From: Agelas oroides
Lineage: Eukaryota; Porifera; Demospongiae; Agelasida; Agelasidae
Assembly (NCBI GenBank): GCA_949130485.1
Contig: OX422183.1
Span: 15,435,812-15,499,811, forward strand
Length of the DNA: 64,000 nt
Direction: 5' to 3'
Below the pieces are notes generated by a model. That model was not told where the DNA came from, did no database searches, and saw nothing but the letters and a program-made list of their open reading frames with translations. Position 1 is the first letter of the stretch. The number at the start of each line of letters is the position of its first letter. Position numbers and translations under genes: made by a program. Shown here one piece after another: positions 36,810-48,200 of the stretch.

Positions 36810-38080
36810 AAATCATTTTTATGCCTTTTGATAGCACCATAACCTGGGCTTCATTTCCAAAAATTGTCAGAGGAGCAAAAGTAAACTAACGGTTAGTTAA
36901 AGATTTGAGGGAGCAACATCCTACGTTATTGGTCCTCACAGGACAACTGACATTTCACAGTCTAGATGATGCTTGTACAAATGAAAAGTATTGCACCGAG
37001 CATGCGATCAGATTGCTCACTAGTATACATACACTTAAGGTGGCAGAGAACCCTGTACTTTCAAGGTCGACAAACCTGGAATCCAAGCTGATAGACTTCT
37101 TTGTCTTGTTAATCTTTTAGCGCACAGTCAGTTTTGGGAGTCTTCAACCGTTCACTCTCCGTAAAATTGGGGATTTTCCCCATTTCCTGTCGGCATTGCC
37201 ATCCAATAATCAGTTTATAATTAAGTTAGTTAAGATGTGGCCTGGCAGAACCCCTCATGTGGTGGTCGGAACTTTGAAGATAAGCTTAAATCGACTTAAA
37301 AAAAAAAAAGAAGGAGCTGTAGTGTCAGTAGCTGTGAGTAGTGCGTGATGTCTGTTTCTTGTGAAAGCAAGCTTGTGTCTAGAAGCAGCAGAAAGGCCAC
37401 AGTGGCCAAGACTGTACTCATTGGGTAGGCCCAGGTCTTGTGATCGTATGCCAAGCCTAGTAGGTGATCGTGGCCCGGTGCTTCGAGTGCTGGGCTGGGC
37501 TTTAACTAGAATGCGCAATATATCGTTGGTACTATGTTGCCGTAGACAAGAAAGCTGAAGAGTGGTTGTGTGTGGAACAGAGCCGTGAGTTGTTTAGCAA
37601 CATAAGGGGGAGAGGTGGGGCTAGTAATGCTTGCTTGCACTCGTGAATGAGCCCCTCCCGTAGACAAGCTGTGAATTTTTTGAAATGTGCATTCATTTTG
37701 GTGCAGTCAAAGTTGTCCATTCCAAGAGCAGTGACAAACATGAGTCTAGCCTGACTTTGAGAGTAGCTCTGAACAAAAGCTGGCACAGACTGATTTGAGA
37801 TACATTGGTGGTTAGGACGCTACCTACAGTGAGCGTGTAGATGCGTCCATCGAGTGGCAATTTTGGGTCATGAATATATTAATAAGCTAGTAAAACCCTT
37901 CTTTAAAATTAGGCAAAGCAAGATTGCCCTAAACCAAACCCTAACCCTGAAACTAGGAGTAACACTGGTCCTGACTGTAACCCAGGCCGGTTTATGTTTT
38001 CATTAACCTCCGCCGAGTGACTTCCGCTGCCACCTTAAGTGTTACAATGTACAGTATGCTAAATATGGTGTAATGACTGG
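36810..38080. other. Intergenic DNA, nothing firmly recognised
   Basis: Short open frames on both strands (for example - strand 37255-37518) have no recognisable domain. The CCCTAA-like triplets near 37930 are too few to be telomere repeats. Confidence 0.4.
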
Positions 38081-38081
38081 G

Positions 38082-38345
38082 GGTTACTGGTGGCCTATTG
38101 GTTAAAGCACTGGACTGCAGATCGAAAGGTCCAGGGTTCCAGTCCCACTTGCAGCAGACATTTATTTCTCTTCTGGGTGCACTCAGCCCTACCTCAAAAA
38201 TTGAGTAGAAGGTCTTCCTTCGCGTCCTTCGGAAGGGACGTTAAGCCGTCGGTCCCGGGGAACCCCTTAAAATTAGCCTAAGTGCCATTGGGAATTTCCT
38301 AGTTAACTGGGTCATCCCGGGTAAATTAAAGATCAGGGTTGACAA
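38082..38345 (+). mobile_element. tRNA-derived SINE
   Basis: The head has an A-box-like TGGCCTATTGGTTAAAGC and B-box GGTTCCAGTCC about 40 bp apart. The body contains CGGAAGGGACGTTAAGCCG, the kind of conserved central domain shared by several animal SINE families (from memory). The 3' end is not sharply defined. Confidence 0.65.
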
Positions 38346-39294
38346 CTACAACATCTACCAGACTCTACAAAGACCCTCACGAATACTGTAAACCTAGTGA
38401 GTTATTTGCTCTGGGACCATGCATGTACTTTACTTGAGTATCAGCTCTCCTTTCCAGCACTGTATTCCTTGAGTTCATATGAGAAGGATAGTCACACAAC
38501 TGTAGTAACTAAATACTTAACTAAAATTGTAATTTTATTTTTGAGGTTAGCTTTTTAGAGTTGCTATTACAAAACTGCTTGCGGGTATGAAAGGTTAACA
38601 CTCTAGCTACCATGGTACTCCATCTACCATCAAACATGGACAAGTGTGTCGGTGCCATGACTTATGCTGTTTGTACTGATAATAATTAGCCTTATTCCCA
38701 GGCCATTCCTGCCTCCAGTTTAAAAACGGAGGGGGGGATTTCACCACGTGCACTGTGATGTGACATGATAATAGGTAGACACATGGGGGGTGCAGTGCCT
38801 GATGAAGAATCCTGAAGCCCTTCTTGTAATATCTTGATACCGGAGTATTCGAAAGGAAGTGTCAATACAGCTCGTTGTTCGGAACTGATCGGGCACTGTG
38901 TCTGTCTACCCTCTGTCAACCTGACTTCATTACACGTAATGAAGTCTCCCAGGCCTCCCCCCTCTGTTTTTGCATACTGTTAAAAACTGGGGTAGGCTAG
39001 AGAATAATTATGGTAAGTTTACATTAGGACCTAGAATGGGACTTACTGCACTGTTACAGTGAGTATGGGGCATGAAATGGTGAGCAATTCAGAAAATTTG
39101 GTATAATGCTTTGATATCTATTACCTTAGTGAATGCATTTCAACAAGTAGACATCAAAGCAAAATTTTCCATTGCATATGGGTACTGCAAACTTTACTGG
39201 ACCCTTGAGGCAGTGTAGGTTGATCTGTGTGTAGTCTACTGTTATAATATAAAAACATCATGTTCTTTTTTATTGTACAGTGCTCGTGGACCTT

Positions 39295-42200
39295 ATGGCC
39301 AATCTACAAAGGCAGCAAGTTACAGCAGGCAATTACTTCGTAAGCTTGGAGTGATTGCTAACATGCACTAATTTTGTGTTGTTATCGAGTGTCATTTTGT
39401 TGTTTACAGCATATTGCCTTCTATGTTGGATTGCTGAGTGTAAAATCCATCAACATTAACCCCACTTAATTATAAGTTGTCTCATTGTGACACTATAGTA
39501 ATCGTGTAAGCACAGTACTGTTATTCCCTACAACTCTGCATTCTCATTGCAGCCATGCTTTTGTCATAATACTGAATTGTCTACTCCTCAAGATCCTTTT
39601 GAGAAGGCTTGGAAGGTTAGTATTGCAAATATCTTTCATGAGCATTTGTGTGAGAACAAGGGTGTGTGACTCGGGTGATTGCAGAAACTACGAGTGCCAA
39701 TAAGAGCACTTTACCCACAAGTGCAGGTTTCATACATACATGTATATACATGTGTTTGAGGTGGGTGTGGCCAGTTCAATTGTGTCTCCTACCCCCCACC
39801 TTGGTACAAAACTCTGGAAATGTATAAACTGAAATCCACACAGGCCACCTGTGCTTTGGCCTGACCATCAATTTCTTCAACAATTGTTTCTTTCTTTCTA
39901 TCTTCCTTTTCTTAATTGCGAAGTGTGTGGCTTCAATATCGCATTGTTGAAGCAGTCTGCTGTGACAGAGACAGAGCTGCATCAATTTTTGGCAGAATTA
40001 TGTTCAACCCATTTGACATAACAGACATTCATCCTTCCTTTACAAGGGCAGATTGGAGTTGGGGGGGGGGGGGGGAGGGGGGGGGGGGGGAGGAACAGGT
40101 GAGCGTTAATCATGTGGTGTAACAGAGCATAGAACACAAGGATTTTCCCGTATGCTGGCGAGCTTAAGTCACTGTGGTAAGAAGCAAGGAAGTAGGGTGC
40201 TTCCACTGAGTCAGGGCCACCAAAAGCAAGTTGAAAATGGTCAACCTCTTCGTGCGCAAAGCACACAGATAATTTAGACATACTTTTTAGCAGTCAAGAA
40301 ATGTTCACAGTGGTTTCAGCAGCACGACATGATGCAATAGTTCTGCATGAGTTACTAATGTAAATAATGCATTACGCACATGTGCAATAACAAAAGGCCA
40401 GACGCATAGTACAGAATACACCTTACTATATATATATATATGTGTGTTTATATAAATATGACGACAAGTAGGCTCGCCCCAATTATTGTATTCACTGCTC
40501 TTCCCAGTTGATTCAATGCTGTTGTTGACTACAAATTTTTGCTTTCCACTACAAGTATATATACTGCTAGTTGAGTGAGGCCACTTTGCTAGGGCATGGT
40601 CCAACGCCTGCAAGCAACTGTGACATTCGCTTTCACAAAGTTGGACTCAACTACGTATATGCAAAGTGTGGTTGAGGGACCCTCAGCTTATGAGGTATAA
40701 CGTACACACATGCATGTGTGCATCCACACATGTACGTACATGTATGCACACCCAAATACAACACACACTTACACACACACACATGCACACACACATACAT
40801 ACACATCATAATAGGCTATTGAGGATGGAGAAATTTCAACACTTGAGCTAGCCATTCAAGAGATCAAGGGGCCAGAGGTGGGTTTTGTGGACTTAGCTAT
40901 ATGTAAAGTGTGGCGGGGCTATACTCTTTAGCTTATTAGGTAGAAGTCATTGTAAGCGTATATACACACATGCATACCCACATACACATGCACCACACAC
41001 ATACACACACACACACACACACATACACACACATCACACACATCACACACACACACACACACAGGCTATTGAGGATGAAGATACTCCCACACTTGAGCAA
41101 GCCATCAAGGAATTGAAGACAGCTGGGGATGGATTAGGTGCACTGCTGGATACCTGTCGTCTCATGGAGAAAAGTGGTGTGACATACAGCATAAGTCTCC
41201 TGGCTCTCTGTGGCTTCCATGGAAGAAAGGAGATGGTGGATTTGCTCTTGAAGGAAGGAGCAGGTAATGATATTTCACTCTTACAATTAAACGTGTCCCT
41301 CACTGAAATTTTATTACCTAGAACGGAAAATGTATCAAAGTCATCCTTGCATAGTTACTCAATGTCCAGATTGTATTGCCCCCTGACAATCAATACTTAC
41401 ATTATCTTACGCACTACTGCAAGATATCACTACTGCACAACCCTTCCCCTCACCTCAACACACATTGCTCATTGGATGTCTTGGTTCCAGCCCACACTCA
41501 CTTTTGGTACAGTGGGCTTGACCAGGGTGGGTCCAGCTTCTCATTTTGGAATACACAACCAGCTTATTGATCTGCTTGCATCATAAATACGTTACTACCG
41601 TTAATGTACTCTCATTGTATAATATTACATTTTCATACTACTTCAGTCTATGTGTCTATCTGCCTATCTGTCTGTCATTCTATAGCTAATACCTGCATGT
41701 TACATTTAATATCATTTTGGCAGTGCATATATACCATAGTCTCGCCAAAGAACGCACATGGGTGGAGCACCTTACAAGTATGCCAATAAGAGGGATGGGT
41801 GCTCTTTCAAGTGTTTCCGCATTAATTTTAACCATGAAAGAGCGCCCATATCATGTTTCCAACGACTTGATGGGCTCAAAACAAAGAATTCGACAACAAA
41901 GGCCCCAGAGGCTTCAAAGTCAAGTCCTGATGGCAAACAACACTCTGAAGGGCACCGTCACATGCAGTCACCGTGAGCATGGTGTAGCTCGCTGTGCTTC
42001 GATGAAGTATAACACGAAGTCTGTTACCTCAGATATGCATAGCACTTGAGGTTGTGCTTCTAAAACTCCACAAGTGCACAACGAAACACTCGCTCCAGGG
42101 TGGGCACTCATTTGAGTAAACTTTGACCATATACAGAAAAGGGGTAGTCACTTATATGTCACCTGTAGAAGCGTTTGCGACCGCGATCAAGTTTTTTGAT

Positions 42201-45200
42201 CGGCAAAAAGTCTGCTTGATCGCTTGATCGTTCCCTTCTGAGGTTCTTGATCGCTTGATTTCCAAGGTCAAATTGCAGCTTGATTGTTGATTTTTAGCAG
42301 TTCGAAGGTCACCTTGATCACTTGATCAGCCCCCCCAAAAGGGCTTTGATCACTTGATTCAATTTTCATCCTGGTCACAAATGCTTCTACACGGGACATA
42401 TAAGTGACTACCCCTTGCTCTATGAGCTGTGTGTAATAAGCAGAGTGTAAGTTTTAACAGTTGGGTGTTTGCTTGTTTTACAGATATGAATGCAGAGTGC
42501 CCTTGTATGTGGCACACTGGAACACCCCTACTTCAGTTGATGCTCCACTGCCTTATCCAGGACCAGTGTCACAACCTCAGTACTATGGCCAAGTACTTCA
42601 TCCAGAATAACGCTAGCCTCAGGGGGAAGATAACGTTTATGAATGGGCTTTTCGACCAAATGGACGATGGAATAGATGGACAGAGTTACGGCATGCTTGA
42701 CCTGTCTCTATCAATGAAGAAGATAGACTGTGCAAAGTTACTAGTCCAAGCAGGAGTAGATCTACTTAGTGGGGGCTGTCCTGAAGGTGAAAAGTTTGAT
42801 GTGGTGCCAATGTTTCAAGAATATCGTGACCATGGTACCAATGAGTTCATTCACTGGGCATTCAATGAGTATATCCTCAATGAGATTGATCTCAAACGAA
42901 TCATCCAATGCATCATCAACATGAAGGAGAAAGATGAAACGTCCTGTTTCTGGCAATCTGTGCGTAGATCCCCCACACATGCCATTCTCACTTCTCACCA
43001 TGAGGAGGCAATCAAACGTCTGGTACAATGCGGTAAAGAAAATGGTCTGGATCTGCTTGCTGAGCGAAGTTGCACTGGCAAGACAGCACTTCACGTTGCT
43101 GCTGAGAACAACGATGTGGAATCAGTAGACATTCTCCTGCAAATGTAAGCATCTCACACTGAAGTATCATCACCTGAGGGTCTGTCATATCCCAGCAGGC
43201 AGTGGTTTTGTCCTGTAAAACATAATCCTGTCTCTAATGTGTGCAGTTTGGCCTAATTGTAGTTAAGGTAATTTCTATCAGTGTAAACTAGTGTACTCAA
43301 GCCATGTACAACAGATGTTCATTTATCAGCATTGTCAAGAACACAAAACAACTACCCAGGCCTTAACATAGGTACCAGTTTAGTCATTCTATGATAACGC
43401 TAAAATTTCCTCTTCATTATAGTGATGCTGACACGAGGGCCTCCGACAACTCTGACATGAACCCATTCATGTTGGCCATAGAGAAAGGTCATTCAGATGT
43501 GGTGAAGATCATGATGGAGAAGGATCCTGATCTTGTGTCATTGTCAGTGGGCTCTGGGTCAACAGTGACCCACTGGGCTCTAGAGAAGGGCCACAGTCGG
43601 ACTGCTTTCTTTAAGGTTTGCTCTTTATTGTTAGCTATACAATGTCCGTCATTCCTAATCAATCCAATTTCATTTTCTATAGCTACATAAGTGGTCTGCA
43701 AGTTCAGTTTGTTGTCTACATTAGCTACATACAGCATAATTTGCCAACACTCACAGGCTTGCTTTGAAGAGAATCCAAGGGCTTTGCTCACTGCTGAGGA
43801 CTCTCAGGGAAACACAATTGCTCACATGGTGGCTGCTTCAGGGAATACTGAAGTGTTTGAGGTATGTCATTGACAGTAAATATGCAAGGTACCATGGTAC
43901 ATATAACCTAGCTTTGTTCCTTGGCTCTTCCCACATGGCACCATACAGAAAAAAAATAGTGTGCAGCAATTTATTTAGTGACTTTTGAGTGAGTCTTGTT
44001 TAATGTCCACAGCCAGTTTTGGGAACATCTGACCAGTTGTTAAAGTCACAAAAAAGGTTTTCTGAATGAAAACAAGTGCATGTAGGGATGGAACCCTCAA
44101 AAACCAACCAAACTAGATGGGAATGACACCACAACAATTTCACACCATCCCTACATCTTGTGCCATTTTGCCAACTATGCTTTGTGTTTGTTAGTTGTGT
44201 TCATAGGAGGGTTGTGGAAGGCAGTGGGATGGGTAGTGCTGGGTGTGGAGTGCATGTTGATGTGCATGGGGGGTGAGTTATGTTGTGGGTGGCTGTGATG
44301 TAGTTGCTATGCTGAGAATGGCAGGTATGGTCTGTCTTGAATTAGTCTTGCAAGCCAGACCCTTTCTGCGCAGCACCGATCGCTTTCAGTATGCGGCACA
44401 CAGAGGGAAGAAGTTTGATGTTTGGATTTACAATTTCACTTCAAAGCATTTATGACGATTCTTAGTGCCTTCCTCTGCGTGCCAATACTGAAAGCGATCT
44501 GCACTGTGGAACGGAAAGGGTCTGGCTTGTGAGACTAGTCTTGAATGCAGAAACTGTCGAGTGCATGAGCTGGGTCTGTTGGAGTAAGTTATGTTGTGAA
44601 ATTTTATTGCTGCTGAACATGGCAGATATGGATTGTCTTTATGTAAAAGGCTGTGGAATGAGCAGCGCTAACTACAGCTAGTATTCATTTAGTGGGTGTG
44701 AATAGGCTAGAGAGCTTACTGGTGTGCATAGTTGGCAAAATGGCACAAGATGTAGGGATGGTGTGAAATTGTTGTGGTGTCATTCCCATCTAGTTTGGTT
44801 GGTTTTTGAGGGTTCCATCCCTACATGCACTTGTTTTCATTCAGAAAACTTTTTTGTGACTTGTTCCTGCTCTTTTTTTTTTTTGTATTGCTTTTTAGGA
44901 ATGGTAAGAAAGAAGTGACATGGGAGGGTAGGCCGAGGGGAAGATGCATGGTGTGTACAGTATGATAGTAGAAAGAGCTAAGAATTGTCATAAATTCAAA
45001 CGCTTTGAAGTGAAATCGTCAATCCAAACATCAAACTTCGGGGGGTTTAGAAGTACAGTCCAAGCAAAGCCTCATAAAAACCAAGTGAAAAGCAGATGAG
45101 TTTAATAAGGCTTTGCATGCAAGCTTATAAATCCTGTGCTCATTTCACGTGGACTACTAATGGGTTCACCGAAAAACCCTCCATAGACTGTCACCAGAGT

Positions 45201-48200
45201 ATTGAGTCGTAAGACCCCATTACAGAACTGTTTGATGCATGGTGGGTAGCTATAGTCTAAATCGGTTTGAAACAAACTCATAGAGGTCTGTGGAGCTGAA
45301 CAACCGCCAGTTCTGTGGCCACCTCTAGTGCAGAAGTTTGGAATGAAGCCATGCACTGTTGACTCGGTGCTTACTTGAGTTTGAGTATACCAAGCTACCA
45401 ATAGGATGCCACTTGCTTCGTTGGAGGAATAAGACTCAGGCACAACACAAAAGGAGGATGTTAAGAAGACACCAGCCAAAGTGCTACCATCAACTCGCAG
45501 TAAACATTGTATGTGTACTATATGCATGTAAATGACTATAACAAGCAAATTTGAAATGTGAAAGTTGACAATAAAACTTGAAATTGAATATCAGTGGCTA
45601 GTGTTCTAAGTCATATGAAGTACTTGATGGTTAAAACACTAGCTGGCATAGTACCGTCTATACCACTTGAGCTTGGCTTTTGCAGCCTTCAAATTAGTCA
45701 TACAAGCTGCTGCCCTTTTTTGTCAGGGTTCCTCCAATAACTACTATGGGAGGATACGCGGGAAGCTGCCCTTCCTTTCTCAGGGTCCTCCCAATAGCGG
45801 GTATGGGAGGATATGCGGGAAGCTGCCCTTCCTTTCTCAGGGTCCTTCCAATAACGGGTATGGGAGGATGCCCTGGAAGATGCCCTTTTGGTCTCAGGGT
45901 CCTCCCAATAACGGGTATGGGAGGACGCCCTTTTCGTCTCAGGGTCCTTCCAATAACAGGCATAAGAGGACAATCTGATTTCGTGGTTGCAAACTGCAAC
46001 GCTCAATTCTCACCTTCTCTACGAAGTACTGAACCACGTGCTCAGTTGAACCCTGGTGACGTATTTATGAGTAATATTTAATTCGAGCAAAATGGCGTGT
46101 AGCAGCTAGCGTAAGTGTGAGATTACCTGAGAATCGCCGATAAGTTTGAGTTCTTTCTTTTAGACCGATAAGTGGCAGGTGCAATACCTAGTGATTTATC
46201 CTGTTGTTTTGCGTTTGAATCATTGTAAAAGCTCCAGCCGTTATCGTGCTATCGCGGTGAAAGGCAGAAGAAGAAGAAGAAGAAGAAGAAGAAGAAGAAG
46301 AAAGAAAGTCAGAAGATAGACGATTTGTCCGTTTTGGCGACTTGCCGGTCTGGTGCTTAGCGATACTTTCCAGCAAACTTAACAGTCTTTTTGCTCATGA
46401 AAACACTCGATAATGCCTGATATGGCTCATACAGGCCTTTGACTAATCTAACGAAGACATTTCGAGCGTGTTATTTGTGCACTTTTAATGTGGCGGCCAT
46501 TTTTTTTCGGGGTCATCCCTACATATGGCGTACTACCGTACGCCATGATTACATGCATGCAACAACGTCAAATGCCACAGTAAAACACAGTTGTTTCATG
46601 TGTTGGATATCTCCATCAAGTATTGATATTTGTTTCTAGATACTCTGGAGTAAGAAGTTTGCAGAGGCTGTAATCTCAAATCGAAATTTGAAAGGCAAGA
46701 CCCCACTTCATTTGGCAGTTGAGAAAGGACATGTCAAGTAAGAATAATAATCATTCCACACATTTTATTATTAGATACCTGGTACTTATGTAGTGCAGAA
46801 GTTGTTCTGTACATTTGCCACTAAAAAAATGCCTAGAATAGATGTCTATGTACATTAGTGTGATAATGCTAGAGGTTGAGATCGTAACATTGCATGAGTG
46901 CAGCAGAGTTGAGAGGGAAGAGTTACTATTAGACACATTGTCTGGTCACTGTCACTGGGAATGTTCAAAGTGGTTTGCTTACTGTTGCTCAGTTGCTTTC
47001 ACTCATTTTTAAAGGCTGTTCAGGTTACTCCTCACTGTTGGCACTATGTTGCACAGTGGACATGAGAACATGTGACCATTTACGTTATGTCATGCTAGTC
47101 CGTCATTTCTTAACCAGGTAGCTACCTAGAAATATTGAATCACTGCTCTTTTTCAATCACATTACCAGCATACTGAAGACATTCAAAACCTGTGTTGATG
47201 GAGGGAAGGAGGCCACAGCACCACAATGGCAACGCAATCTGAAAACAGAATGGTGGAATAAAATTGTCCCTTATTTCCTCCATGCTTCCTTGTGGGGATC
47301 ATTGGATGCTGTCAAATACTTTATCGACAGTAGGCAGAAACCTAATGTCAGGTAAAATTGTCATCAACTGCGTGCATGCGTTTAGTATACCAGTTTATAG
47401 AAATCCACCCAGAATCTCTACAAGTAAAATTATATATGATTCATTGTTAACTGAAAGGTATGTGTGCGGAGCATGATGGAGTCATCCAGAAGAGCTCTTG
47501 AAAAGTTGAAGTGTATGGAGCTTGGCTTATACCTATTTTCCTAGGCCTTTCTGAACCTTTTCCAACTATCATGCACTTTTTGATGTGTAAACGCAAAGAA
47601 AGAAGGCTGGAGCTTCTTACCAAGTGATCAACAGCACAGCTGATGTCACATTCTGGCAGAGGAGGTTTATTCATTTAAATTTCTCAAGAACCTAGAGAAA
47701 TGATTTCTAAGATGTAACTTCTGCTTTTCAATCTGGAAATTGAAGTTCCAAAATGAATAGTGAAATGTAACTTCAGCCTTTTGATTTGACCATGGCTGAC
47801 CATGTATTATAGTAATTTTTGCTATCCCCGTTACTCCAGTCACAATGGCAAAACTCCCCTCCTGTGTGCTGCTGAGGCTGGTCATGATGAAATAGTGGCC
47901 TACCTACTTGAGTTCAGAGAAGTGCAGACTTATCTGAAAAAACAATCTGACAAAGTACAGAGCACAAGTGTAAGCAACCTACATGATATAACTCTTTTAA
48001 ACAGTATTCTACAATATTATAGTGTTTTATTGGGGAGAGCCTGAGCAACACCCACACTAGTGTGGTCTACAAGAAACCAACCGACTGACCTAGTCACATA
48101 AATGTCAAACAGACAAACTGTATGTATGTAACATTATAACCTCGTTCCCAGGCCTCCCCCTTTTTTGTTCTTCAGTTTGCGTTCAGTATAATACATGTAC

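Noticed and set aside
37925-37960. Interstitial telomere repeat
   Set aside because: Only a few scattered CCCTAA-like words, not an array.
40630-41064. Regular spaced repeats as a CRISPR-like array
   Set aside because: The spacing comes from a two-copy duplication with CA microsatellites in an animal intron.
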